Source: a virus
IMG/VR virus record: IMGVR_UViG_3300046467_000510
Coordinates: 1 to 51,901 of that record
DNA: 51,901 bases
Strand: one strand, 5' to 3'
Position numbers and translations under genes: made by a program. Within the stretch, counting starts at the first letter, position 1; every line of letters starts with the position of its first letter. A model generated the notes under the pieces. The model searched no databases and was not told the origin of the DNA. It saw nothing but the letters and a program-made list of their open reading frames with translations. This document shows positions 40,711 through 48,259 of this stretch, piece after piece.

Positions 40711-40775
40711 CTTGCTTGTGTCCAATCGCTAGTTCGTTTCTGTTTCTTTTAATCGTTAACCAGTTAACTTTTTTT

Positions 40776-40787
40776 AGTGAGGTCACC
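40776..40787 (+). promoter_or_regulatory. AGTGAGGTCACC start cassette 1
   Basis: Directly abuts ATG 40788. GTGA and TCAC are inverted arms around GG. Core GAGGTCACC also precedes genes at 44107, 46246, 48246 and 50335. Confidence 0.7.
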
Positions 40788-42374
40788 ATGTTAGAAAAAC
40801 TTATCGACAGCGTGATGAAAGCTCGGATGGTAGGAACGCCTCTTATCGCTATTGAAACTCCTGATCAGGGCGCGACCAGCAAGGCGTTATTCAAAGCCGT
40901 GGCTGACAGAGCCGAGGCGAAAGAAGCACCTGTCCCATTTATGTTTTGTTGGGATTCCGCACAAGGCATTCGTCCGATCAACGAACAGTCAAAGTCGGCG
41001 CTTGCCGAAATGCTTGAACCGGTTGGTGGAGACATCGAGATGACCATCAATCCTGCCCTCGCGATTAACGTCTTACGTACTGCGCCAGCAACTACGTTCG
41101 TTGTCGCCTCAAACCTGAATCGCTTTTGGGAAGACAACCGACTTGACCCACAAGTGGTTCAAGCGATTTGGAATCTTCGTGACCAGTTCAAAACATCCGG
41201 TCGAACGTTTGTGATGACTATGCCGGACTGTTCGCTCCCGTCAGAGCTTCGACACGACGTGGTGGTCTTTACTGAAGACCTTCCGACAGCCGAGGAGATT
41301 GCCCCGGTTGTTCGTAAGCTTCATAAGAGCGCTTCGTTATCCGACCCGTCGGATGAGACTGTTGAGAAGGCGACACACCTCTTGTCTGGCTTGGCGCTTC
41401 AGCAAGCCGAGCAAGCTTGCGCGATGTCCTTAAGTAAGGATGCTGACGGTGGCTTGGACATGGACATGCTTCGTACACAACAGCGGCAGCAAATCGAACA
41501 GACTCCCGGCCTTGAGATTTGGGATGGCGATACAACGTTTGACGACATCAAGGGATTAGATGCGTTAACTGGTTACTTGAGAAAAGTAATTGGCGCGAAA
41601 ACGAAAACGCGAGCGTTCGTCTTTATTGATGAAATCGAAAAGATGATAGCTGGCGCGACTGGTCAAGGCGATTCGTCTGGCACATCGCAGGAACAACTGG
41701 CTTACTTTTTAAACCATATGCAGAAGACGAATGCGAGAGGCATTCTTTTGGTTGGTCCTGCTGGAACTGGTAAGTCTGAAATCGGAAAGGCTGCTGGGAA
41801 CGAAGCTGACTGCTGGACGGTTAGTTGTGATGTTGGCGCGATGAAAGGGTCGTTAGTTGGCGAGACAGGGAACATGACCCGACGAGCGTTGCGTGTTGTT
41901 GAATCTCTCGCGCAGGGTGAAGCGTTTTGGATTGCAACGTGTAACTCGATCGACAGCCTCCCACCTGAACTGCGTCGCCGTTTTTCATACGGAACGTGGT
42001 TTGTTGATCTACCGAGCGACGCAGGTCGTAAGGCTATTTGGAAGCACTACTGCAAGAAGTTCAATTTGAAAGCTTCAGGTGCATCCAAGTTTAATCACGA
42101 AGGTTGGACAGGCGCGGAGATTAAAACATGCGCGAGCATGGCGAACGATATGGACATCGACTTGAAAGAGGCGTCGAAGTTCATCAGTCCTGTCTCACGT
42201 TCCAGCGCGGAAACAATCCGCAGACTTCAGACGCTTGCTACCGGCCGTTTCATGTCGGCTGAAAAAGGTGGCTTCTATAAAGCGCCAGAAGCGAAGTCGA
42301 TTGTTGACGCGTCAGATGTGACTCCTGTCATGTCGCTCAACGCTGAACGCATTATGGAAATGGACGAGTCGTAG
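40788..42374 (+). CDS. Ycf46-like AAA+ ATPase with permuted motif order
   Basis: 528 aa from ATG 40788, set by the AGTGAGGTCACC cassette; the longer frame from 40716 has no such signal. The N-terminal half resembles Ycf46 ('TTFVVASNLNRFWEDNRLD', 'VVVFTEDLPTAEEIAPVV'). In the ATPase half, the Walker B-like 'FVFIDEIEK' (277-285) and its following helix come before the Walker A 'GPAGTGKS' (323-330). Sensor 1 'WIATCNS' (381-387) and arginine finger 'PELRRRF' then follow. Normal Ycf46 has Walker A first. This is either a circular permutation or a segment transposition. It is followed by the Ycf35-like gene. Confidence 0.75.
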   Translation: MLEKLIDSVMKARMVGTPLIAIETPDQGATSKALFKAVADRAEAKEAPVPFMFCWDSAQGIRPINEQSKSALAEMLEPVGGDIEMTINPALAINVLRTAPATTFVVASNLNRFWEDNRLDPQVVQAIWNLRDQFKTSGRTFVMTMPDCSLPSELRHDVVVFTEDLPTAEEIAPVVRKLHKSASLSDPSDETVEKATHLLSGLALQQAEQACAMSLSKDADGGLDMDMLRTQQRQQIEQTPGLEIWDGDTTFDDIKGLDALTGYLRKVIGAKTKTRAFVFIDEIEKMIAGATGQGDSSGTSQEQLAYFLNHMQKTNARGILLVGPAGTGKSEIGKAAGNEADCWTVSCDVGAMKGSLVGETGNMTRRALRVVESLAQGEAFWIATCNSIDSLPPELRRRFSYGTWFVDLPSDAGRKAIWKHYCKKFNLKASGASKFNHEGWTGAEIKTCASMANDMDIDLKEASKFISPVSRSSAETIRRLQTLATGRFMSAEKGGFYKAPEAKSIVDASDVTPVMSLNAERIMEMDES

Positions 42375-42385
42375 GAGCGACTCGT
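42364..42385 (+). terminator. Hairpin over the AAA+ stop codon
   Basis: ACGAGTCG pairs with CGACTCGT (8 bp); the loop TAGGAG contains the UAG stop. Only TTT follows. Confidence 0.45.
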
Positions 42386-42419
42386 TTGGTTGTTCTAATG
42401 GCGGCGGTCGGTTCAAACG

Positions 42420-42627
42420 TAAAGCAGACATCGGTAACGGATCAGAGGCTAGGGCGTTCATTGTGTATCGCGCCGAGGCCAACCAAATATCTGAGGGCCG
42501 ACCTTCTTGTCGCACGACAAATGTTAAGCAGGTATCGGTAACGAATCAGAGGCTAGGGTGTTCATTGTGTATCACGCCGAGGCCGACCAAATATCTGATG
42601 TTCGACCTTCTTATCACACGACATATG
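42420..42627 (+). repeat. 104-bp tandem duplication, non-coding
   Basis: Two copies (42420-42523, 42524-42627) are aligned by AAGCAG, ATCGGTAACG, ATCAGAGGCTAGGG, TTCATTGTGTATC and ACCAAATATCTGA. The period of 104 is not a multiple of three, so the open frame through it is unlikely to be a gene. Copy 1 has a perfect TTGTC/GACAA hairpin lost in copy 2. It fills the 290 bases between the AAA+ and DUF1257 genes and could be tandem RNAs or binding sites. Confidence 0.8.
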
Positions 42628-42664
42628 AACCGGTCGCCGCATTTTTAAGAAAGAGAGAAACGTT

Positions 42665-43114
42665 ATGAGTCATGTTGCTAGTGTTGAGGTCGTTGTTAAT
42701 GACCTCGCGTGTCTGAAGAAGGCGTGTGAGATGTTGGGCGTTACGTTAATCGAAGGACAGAAGACGTTCAAATGGTATGGACAGTTTCTTGCCGACTCAG
42801 ACGTCGGTCGCGCCACAGCGAAAGAGTTTAACGCGAAGGACTTTGGTAAATGCGAACACGCCATCAAGGTCCCCGGATGCAGTTACGAGGTTGGCGTTGT
42901 GAAGAACCCAACTGGTAAAGGGTATCGGTTAATTTACGATCAGTGGGGCGACGGCGGTAAGGGTATCGCCAAAAAACTTGGTGGAGAGAAGTTGACGAAG
43001 CTCACGACCGAGTACGGTGCCGAGGTTGCTACGAAACAGTTACGGCGAAAGGGATACACGATTGGTCGCCGCTACCTTAACAACGGTCAGATTAAATTGA
43101 CCGCCACGAAGTAG
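42665..43114 (+). CDS. DUF1257 (Ycf35-like) protein
   Basis: 149 aa. 'MSHVASVEVVVNDLACLKKA' is the characteristic start of DUF1257/Ycf35 proteins (MSHF-type), followed by a basic second half with 'LTTEYGAEVATKQLRRKGY'. The function is unknown. In cyanobacteria, plastids and phages the gene occurs near the AAA+ Ycf46 and DUF2997, as here, which suggests the three products work together. Confidence 0.8.
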   Translation: MSHVASVEVVVNDLACLKKACEMLGVTLIEGQKTFKWYGQFLADSDVGRATAKEFNAKDFGKCEHAIKVPGCSYEVGVVKNPTGKGYRLIYDQWGDGGKGIAKKLGGEKLTKLTTEYGAEVATKQLRRKGYTIGRRYLNNGQIKLTATK

Positions 43115-43125
43115 GAGATACGAAC

Positions 43126-43305
43126 ATGAAGACGATTGAGGTTGTTATAGATGAAAGCGGTGTAGTCGTTTCCACTTCTGGATTTGCTGGTGGCGAATGT
43201 AAAAAAGAGACAGCGGATTTGGAACGCGCCTTGGGCAAGACCACGAACGATACGAAGACAGCGGAGTTCCACAAGCCAGTTCTCAACAAACTGAAAGCGA
43301 GGTAG
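43126..43305 (+). CDS. DUF2997-like small protein
   Basis: 59 aa. 'KTIEVVIDESGVVVSTSGFA' followed by 'GGECKKETADLERALG' matches DUF2997: two β-strands, a G-F-x-G-x-x-C turn with one conserved Cys, and a helix ending in ALG. AGGAGA precedes the ATG. Third member of the AAA+/DUF1257 cassette. Confidence 0.78.
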   Translation: MKTIEVVIDESGVVVSTSGFAGGECKKETADLERALGKTTNDTKTAEFHKPVLNKLKAR

Positions 43306-43310
43306 TCGAA

Positions 43311-43559
43311 ATGGAAATCACCATACTAGGGAGCCAAATGGCTTTTATCTACACGGATGATTTGGTCGACTTGTTAGATGAAGGCGTTGCAACTATAAAG
43401 CGTGTCAGTCATGTCGAGCCTTCGCCCATTCTGGGCGGCGGTATCGGCTGGACGGCTGATATGTCTCCTGTCGACGGACCAGTACTTGGGCCGTTCGTAA
43501 CTCGACAAGAAGCTTTGGACACCGAGGTTGCGTGGCTGAAGAGAGAGCGAGGTCTTTAA
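43311..43559 (+). CDS. Small conserved-looking phage protein
   Basis: 82 aa. 'GGGIGWTADMSPVDGPVLGP' then 'FVTRQEALDTEVAWLKRERG' matches a common small-protein pattern in which a β-hairpin (W-x-A-D-x-x-P-x-x-G) precedes an 'F-x-T-R-x-E-A-L' helix. The role is unknown. Its stop overlaps the next start (TAATG). Confidence 0.65.
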   Translation: MEITILGSQMAFIYTDDLVDLLDEGVATIKRVSHVEPSPILGGGIGWTADMSPVDGPVLGPFVTRQEALDTEVAWLKRERGL

Positions 43560-44059
43560 TGTCTCCTAAACCTTCAGGCACGGGCGAGGTGGTTGGTCAG
43601 TTTAATAGTTCCAAGTCTCCTGACATTATTTGGACTGTTAAAGAGGACAGGTCGAAGCCAGTAAGCGACAACAAACGCATCTGGTGTAACTGCCCATCGT
43701 GGCGGTTCTCCCATAAACGTTTGGGTCGTTACGAATGCAAACACACAAAGCACATTGTCGAACGTCGACAGGAGCAAGGTGAGACAGTTGCGCTCGCTCA
43801 GGAACGTGTCGAGCGTGAACAATTCCATAACTCTGAACTGGGAAAGTCGTTAGTCGGTAATAAGAAACGACAACTCAATTCAGCAAAACGGAAGTTCGCT
43901 GTCGCGGTTCAACGTTCTGGCGTGAGGTTAACAGACGCAGCTTTCAAGGCGCTGCTGTATGAGCTTCGTCCGTATCTAAAGAACGCTTCTGAGGCGCGAC
44001 TAAGCACCAAAGCACCCGTTATAGACGACGACGTGCTTCGCGTTATTACTTTGGACTAA
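43559..44059 (+). CDS. SWIM-type zinc-finger protein
   Basis: 166 aa from ATG 43559, which overlaps the previous TAA. 'RIWCNCPSWRF', then 'YECKHTKHIV', gives the C-x-C-x(n)-C-x-H layout of SWIM zinc fingers, which bind DNA or protein. The C-terminal half is basic and helical. Found with recombination and replication genes, so DNA binding is likely. The longer frame from 43532 would overlap the gene before. Confidence 0.72.
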   Translation: MSPKPSGTGEVVGQFNSSKSPDIIWTVKEDRSKPVSDNKRIWCNCPSWRFSHKRLGRYECKHTKHIVERRQEQGETVALAQERVEREQFHNSELGKSLVGNKKRQLNSAKRKFAVAVQRSGVRLTDAAFKALLYELRPYLKNASEARLSTKAPVIDDDVLRVITLD

Positions 44060-44069
44060 CCCGTTAACA

Positions 44070-44093
44070 GATGGCCGGAAATGTCCGGCCATC
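44070..44093 (+). terminator. Gene-end hairpin, no U-tract
   Basis: GATGGCCGGA pairs perfectly with TCCGGCCATC (10 bp), loop AATG. Confidence 0.5.
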
Positions 44094-44095
44094 AT

Positions 44096-44106
44096 TTGAG
44101 GTCACC
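44096..44106 (+). promoter_or_regulatory. GAGGTCACC start cassette 2
   Basis: TTGAGGTCACC abuts ATG 44107, so 44107 is the start and not the upstream in-frame codon at 44071. Confidence 0.7.
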
Positions 44107-44991
44107 ATGACAATTGATAAAGGTTCAATCACATCGTTAGCAGATCGAGCAATTTACTTAGTGTTGGACTTCAGCCACCTTGGTGTCTGGAGAGGTGTTG
44201 AGACACAAGACACCAACAACGACGTTCGCGCGTCGAAACGCATCATCAAGTCCAAGGCAGTTGACGACATGCGGAAGTTAAATTACCGCGTTCGCGCCAT
44301 GCTGAATAAGTACTCGCTAAACTCCCTGTTCCGTCCCGGTGTCTATGTCATTCCGATGGATTACGTTGAGGCGGTTGATGTGAATTTACAGAGCGCGTTG
44401 AACGAATTAAAAACCGTTCGCGAGCAGTTGGTAACGGAGTGGTCGGATGTGATTGACGATGCGAAGGAACGCCTTGGCGAAATGTTTAATCCAAACGACT
44501 ACCCCTCTCCTGAGTCGGCAGCGCAGGAGTTCGATATGACTTATCGATACGTGCCAATCGCACAAACCCCGACGGTGTTACAGAACCTTGCGGCTGACAT
44601 TTATAAGGCCGACCTTGAACGGACAAAAGTTGAAACAGAAAAAGAACTTGAGGCGTTTAGGGCGCACCTTCGTGTCACGCTGTTAGAGATTGTCGATAAC
44701 ATGCGGAAGACGTTGACGAAGCCGGACGATTCAAAACGTGTCTTCGGCCAGCGCTTCTTTAAACGGTTGGACGAGTTTCTTGAAACGTTCGACGTTAAAA
44801 ATCTGTCCGACGATAACGACTTAAAAGACATTGTGGACAGTCTTAAGAAGGTTGCGACTGGCGCGGATGTTAAACAGCTAAAAGAGTCGAGCGACGTTCA
44901 AGCCGCACTCGATACTAAGTTGAAAGACATTACCCATTCAATGTGTTCGATGTTGATCGAAGACGACACACGTGTAATAGACCTCGACTAG
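44107..44991 (+). CDS. Helical protein, possibly DUF3150-like
   Basis: 294 aa from the cassette-marked ATG. 'KSKAVDDMRKLNYRVRAMLN' and 'LFRPGVYVIPMDYVE' resemble phage DUF3150 proteins, which often neighbour AAA+ ATPases; this match is from memory and moderate. The rest is long charged helix with coiled-coil character ('KADLERTKVETEKELEAFRA'). It could be a partner of the AAA+ protein. Confidence 0.6.
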   Translation: MTIDKGSITSLADRAIYLVLDFSHLGVWRGVETQDTNNDVRASKRIIKSKAVDDMRKLNYRVRAMLNKYSLNSLFRPGVYVIPMDYVEAVDVNLQSALNELKTVREQLVTEWSDVIDDAKERLGEMFNPNDYPSPESAAQEFDMTYRYVPIAQTPTVLQNLAADIYKADLERTKVETEKELEAFRAHLRVTLLEIVDNMRKTLTKPDDSKRVFGQRFFKRLDEFLETFDVKNLSDDNDLKDIVDSLKKVATGADVKQLKESSDVQAALDTKLKDITHSMCSMLIEDDTRVIDLD

Positions 44992-45005
44992 GAGAGTCGA
45001 TAACT

Positions 45006-45029
45006 GGCGGCTCCTGTAATGGAGTCGCC
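45006..45029 (+). terminator. Gene-end hairpin, no U-tract
   Basis: GGCGGCTCC pairs with GGAGTCGCC (9 bp, one G-U), loop TGTAAT. Confidence 0.5.
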
Positions 45030-45043
45030 GCTAGGAGTACGTA

Positions 45044-45523
45044 ATGGAACATCAAGAAGATGCGAGAAGACGAACCGTGCTTAATGAAGACAGCGTGCTG
45101 GCAGACGCTGACCAAGGGACGTTGCTGAATGCGTTCTGGTTAATTATGGATGTAATGATTGGCTTGGATTACACAAGTAGTTCATGCACCTCGTGTGACA
45201 GAAAATCGTATAACTCGATCGAGCAGTTCAAGGCATACGACTTGCTTAGTGGGTGCGTTAATCGGTTGTCGAAGTTAATTGACGAGGACCGTCGGCCAGC
45301 CGTGCTTGAGGCGCGACAGGACAGAACGAAAGAAGTCTTGATGCAGATGGCCCAACATACGGAACGATCTGGCCTTGTTGCGTATCCTGACAGCCCAAAA
45401 GGTGTTCAGGAATTTGTTAAGACGGGTTCTTTAACGTGTCTCAATTTTCAAGACGTTGAGACGTTGCGGTGGGCGATAAAAGAACTCAGACGAAGCGATA
45501 TAGAGGAGTTCAATAATGTCTAA
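45044..45523 (+). CDS. Helical protein of unknown function
   Basis: 159 aa with a TAGGAG Shine-Dalgarno. 'SSSCTSCDRKSYNS' holds two Cys; the rest is helical and charged. Nothing family-specific is visible. It overlaps the next gene by eight bases. Confidence 0.6.
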   Translation: MEHQEDARRRTVLNEDSVLADADQGTLLNAFWLIMDVMIGLDYTSSSCTSCDRKSYNSIEQFKAYDLLSGCVNRLSKLIDEDRRPAVLEARQDRTKEVLMQMAQHTERSGLVAYPDSPKGVQEFVKTGSLTCLNFQDVETLRWAIKELRRSDIEEFNNV

Positions 45524-46046
45524 TCGAGTGGTGTTCGGCACAGCCGATGAACATTGGGGCGCATGGGAGGTCAACGTATCGCTGTCAGGCATTAACCATC
45601 CCGAGGGGTTCAACAAGGAGGTGGGTTGCCACTACTGTGTCCATAACAAGAAGTACACGGTGTTCATCCGCATCCAGCAAGACGCTAAAGAGGGTGGACT
45701 GGAACATGGCGCTCATCAAATGATCCATCTGTCGATTAAACGTAACGATAAGAAACCGATTAGAGAATGGCGCGACCTTCTTCGTATCAAGAACACGTTG
45801 GTTGGCGAGGAGGTTGAGGCTGTTGAATTGTTTCCTGCGATGTCGCGTTTAATAGACGAGGCTAACCAATATCATTTGTGGTGCATACCAAATTACACGT
45901 TCCCATTCGGCAGCAAGGTGCCGATGGTAACTGACCGAACGGGCTACTCGTTTCCTGACGGTTTAGTTGTTCCAGACTTACCGTTTAAACAAAGATTAAT
46001 TCCTGACTGGATGCGCCAGTCGTTAGATAAGAGAAAAGGAGAGTGA
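45516..46046 (+). CDS. DUF7694-like conserved phage protein
   Basis: 176 aa. 'MIHLSIKRNDKKPIREWRDL', 'RIKNTLVGEEVEAVELFPAM' and 'RLIDEANQYHLWCIP' match a widespread phage and bacterial family of unknown function (I recall it as DUF7694). The fixed R-E-W-R-D and A-N-Q-Y-H-L-W pieces make the match credible. Role unknown. Confidence 0.7.
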   Translation: MSNRVVFGTADEHWGAWEVNVSLSGINHPEGFNKEVGCHYCVHNKKYTVFIRIQQDAKEGGLEHGAHQMIHLSIKRNDKKPIREWRDLLRIKNTLVGEEVEAVELFPAMSRLIDEANQYHLWCIPNYTFPFGSKVPMVTDRTGYSFPDGLVVPDLPFKQRLIPDWMRQSLDKRKGE

Positions 46047-46058
46047 TAAACTATTGAT

Positions 46059-46271
46059 ATGAGAAAAGGTCGACCCACGTTGTATCCCAACAAACCAAAC
46101 AGATGTCATCTAACTGTGTCGCTAACGGAGGAATGTCGACACCGGATAGATAAGCTTGCGAAAACGATGTCCTCTAGCTTGAGCGACGTTGTTGAGTATG
46201 CCGTTTGGCAGGTTAAAAACATTCCTTCTAAAAGTGAGGTCACCAGTGTCAGAAGAACTAACAGTAGTTGA
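46059..46271 (+). CDS. Small ribbon-helix-helix-like DNA-binding protein
   Basis: 70 aa. Basic N-terminus 'MRKGRPTLYPNKPN', then a β-strand 'CHLTVSLTEE' and helices 'CRHRIDKLAKTMSSSLSDVV' and 'EYAVWQV', the plan of an Arc/CopG-like repressor. The Shine-Dalgarno AAAGGAG lies rather far upstream. It overlaps the next gene by 26 bases and could regulate this early block. Confidence 0.6.
   Translation: MRKGRPTLYPNKPNRCHLTVSLTEECRHRIDKLAKTMSSSLSDVVEYAVWQVKNIPSKSEVTSVRRTNSS
46233..46244 (+). promoter_or_regulatory. AGTGAGGTCACC start cassette 3
   Basis: Precedes GTG 46246 by one base. It lies inside the RHH-like ORF, showing that it marks the start of the next gene. Confidence 0.7.
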
Positions 46272-47139
46272 CCAACCCGTCGTTGTGGATTCGTTAGTTC
46301 CGATCCATACAGGCGCGGATATGGTTGAAGCCTACGACGCATATGTCGAGTTACAAAACCAACTCGATAAGCGCATGAGCGATGCGGTCGTAAATATCAA
46401 AGGCAAAACGTTTCGCACGAAACAATACTGGCGAGCCATCGCCCGTGCCTTTGGTCTTAGCGTTGGCGTTGTCGACCAAGAGCGTCTTGTTACTGAAGAT
46501 GGCGATTGGGGATACCTTGTTACATACCGAGCCTCGGCGCAGAACGGGAAGTTTGCTGACGGTGATGGCTCGTGTATGGCGAGCGAAAAGTTTAGTGGAG
46601 GCGACACGATCCACAACGTTCGTTCGCACGCTCATACAAGAGCGTTCAACAGGGCAGTCAGTAATCTTTGTGGCTTTGGAGAGGTAAGCGCTGACGAAGT
46701 TAATTACCAGACTGGCGAGGTAGACACTGCGCCGACAGCGACACCGAAAGCTAAACCGAAAGCCAAGCCGAAGGCTAAGCCAAAGTCGGCTCCGGTTAAG
46801 GCAAAGCCACAACCGACCGCGCCACAAAGCGACGAGCAGGAATGGATACAGAATGTCTCAACCATTCGCACGTTGGCGAGCGGTACGGTGCTGTATCACA
46901 TCGAATCGAACCTTCGGAAGTACACGTGTCTAAACGAGGATGCGCGTATGGCTTGCGAGGAGTCGCAATCGCAAATGTGCTGCGTTGAAATTGGGTGGGA
47001 TGCCGGAACGACTAAAGCTGGCAAATCATTCAACGGGATGAACAATGTCACGTTACTTATCAATCAGTTAACACCGGATGGGCTACGCGATACGGAAGAA
47101 GAGGTTGGAGAAGTTACGGCCGACGACGTTCCGTTTTAA
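46246..47139 (+). CDS. Predicted recombination-associated protein (annealase-like)
   Basis: 297 aa from GTG 46246, set by the cassette. The body 'GKTFRTKQYWRAIARAFGLS', 'WGYLVTYRASAQNGKFADGD' and 'VRSHAHTRAFNRAVSNLCGF' is a pattern of conserved phage proteins placed with recombination genes. A Rad52-like single-strand annealing role is plausible but not proven. After residue 165 there is a KAKPKAKP linker, then a second small β-rich domain, and an acidic end DDVPF like the tail of SSB proteins, which could recruit partners. Confidence 0.55.
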   Translation: MSEELTVVDQPVVVDSLVPIHTGADMVEAYDAYVELQNQLDKRMSDAVVNIKGKTFRTKQYWRAIARAFGLSVGVVDQERLVTEDGDWGYLVTYRASAQNGKFADGDGSCMASEKFSGGDTIHNVRSHAHTRAFNRAVSNLCGFGEVSADEVNYQTGEVDTAPTATPKAKPKAKPKAKPKSAPVKAKPQPTAPQSDEQEWIQNVSTIRTLASGTVLYHIESNLRKYTCLNEDARMACEESQSQMCCVEIGWDAGTTKAGKSFNGMNNVTLLINQLTPDGLRDTEEEVGEVTADDVPF

Positions 47140-47156
47140 GTAACACATCGACCCAC

Positions 47157-47198
47157 AGGCGAGGCGTTGCTATTGGAAGGCAGCGCTTCGCCTTTTTT
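47157..47198 (+). terminator. Rho-independent terminator
   Basis: A 14-bp stem (AGGCGAGGCGTTGC with GCAGCGCTTCGCCT, two G-U pairs), loop TATTGGAAG, then TTTTTT. This is the only gene-end hairpin in the early block with a real U-tract apart from 50871. Confidence 0.82.
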
Positions 47199-47228
47199 AA
47201 TCCACAACCCAAAAGAAAGAAGGACGAG

Positions 47229-47567
47229 ATGGAAGACAAAGAGTTACTCGCGAAGTTGGAAAGCTTTAAGGTTGATCTGTTACGCACCAAAACATTCTTG
47301 CCAGTAACGGAGGCTAAGATGTTTCAGTCCCACATGGACGACCTCGATAAAGAAATTAAGCGCCTACAAGATGGCAGCATTTCCCAAAGCATCAAAGGCG
47401 GATTGGGTCTTTACTTAGAGTTCATGCAGAACGATGTGAAAGATTTAATTCCTCGCATGCGTTCTCCGTACAAAGAAGGCATGCAAGCGCTTGTTAAAAA
47501 CATCGCCGCGACGAGAGCGCTACTTCGACAGTTCTGGCACCGGACAGATGAAGTCGGCCTTCCGTAG
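47229..47567 (+). CDS. Small helical protein, unknown
   Basis: 112 aa. 'LESFKVDLLRTKTFLPVTEA' and 'QSHMDDLDKEIKRLQDGS' form long helices. AGAAGGACG precedes the ATG. No family is recognised. It stands between two hairpins, so it may be its own transcript. Confidence 0.6.
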   Translation: MEDKELLAKLESFKVDLLRTKTFLPVTEAKMFQSHMDDLDKEIKRLQDGSISQSIKGGLGLYLEFMQNDVKDLIPRMRSPYKEGMQALVKNIAATRALLRQFWHRTDEVGLP

Positions 47568-47573
47568 ACTTGA

Positions 47574-47602
47574 ACGGGCGGTCCTGTATATGGACTGCCC
47601 GT
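47574..47602 (+). terminator. Gene-end hairpin, no U-tract
   Basis: ACGGGCGGTCC pairs with GGACTGCCCGT (11 bp, one G-U), loop TGTATAT. Confidence 0.5.
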
Positions 47603-47647
47603 ACTTGTTTCCAACGCCATACTAACAACCAAGAAAGAGAGGGAGAC

Positions 47648-48259
47648 ATGAACAAGGAAAACTTGATTCGTGTGAGCTATCTATTGAAACGTGCGGGACT
47701 AATACAGGAGTTCCCGTTAACGCCTCAAATGCGACACATCCTTATGCGCGGTTCAGCCGTCCATCGTTATTCGATTGGCCTCGACACTGCGTTCGACAAT
47801 GGAGGCGAGTCGGAGGCGAAGAAGTACATCGAAACGTTTCCGCTTAACCTGCAAGTCTACGGACAGTCCATTTTGGACTTCAGGAAGAAGTTCGACGTCA
47901 ATTACGTTCGCGTCGAACAGCGTATAGATGACCCTGCGTTACGTCTTACCGGATGCCCAGATAGAGTCGGGACGTGGCTACATCCATCCGAAGGCGTAGG
48001 TCATAACGCTGTGTTCGATTACAAAACTGGGAACGAATACAACTGGCATCGGCTGCAGTTGGCGCTCTATTCGATTCTGATTGAACGCGACCCCAACTAT
48101 CCGTTCTTCATTACGAAACGCATCAGCGTTTACCTAGGGAAAGACGGAACGAGCCGGACAGTTGTACACGACAACAAAAAGGATATTGCTGAAGCGTGGT
48201 CGTTAATACAGCGCTATCTAATTAATGAAAACGAGGTCACCATAAATGCCAATAAATAA
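47648..48259 (+). CDS. PD-(D/E)XK nuclease (RecB/Cas4-like)
   Basis: 203 aa from ATG 47648 with GAGAGGGAG ahead; the frame from 47570 crosses a hairpin and is less likely. 'LTGCPDRVGTW' (Asp105) and 'AVFDYKTGNEYNWHRLQLAL' (Asp124, Lys126, then Gln137 and Tyr141) form the RecB-family core with its QhxxY motif. Such phage nucleases resect DNA ends for annealing recombination, which fits the annealase-like gene upstream. No Cys cluster for an iron-sulphur centre is seen. Confidence 0.82.
   Translation: MNKENLIRVSYLLKRAGLIQEFPLTPQMRHILMRGSAVHRYSIGLDTAFDNGGESEAKKYIETFPLNLQVYGQSILDFRKKFDVNYVRVEQRIDDPALRLTGCPDRVGTWLHPSEGVGHNAVFDYKTGNEYNWHRLQLALYSILIERDPNYPFFITKRISVYLGKDGTSRTVVHDNKKDIAEAWSLIQRYLINENEVTINANK
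48233..48241 (+). promoter_or_regulatory. GAGGTCACC start cassette 4
   Basis: Four bases before ATG 48246, inside the nuclease gene end; the dyad arm GTGA is not kept here (AACGAGG). Confidence 0.6.

Noticed and set aside
42463-42648. 61-codon frame across the 104-bp tandem repeat
   Set aside because: The period is not a multiple of three and no start signal is seen.
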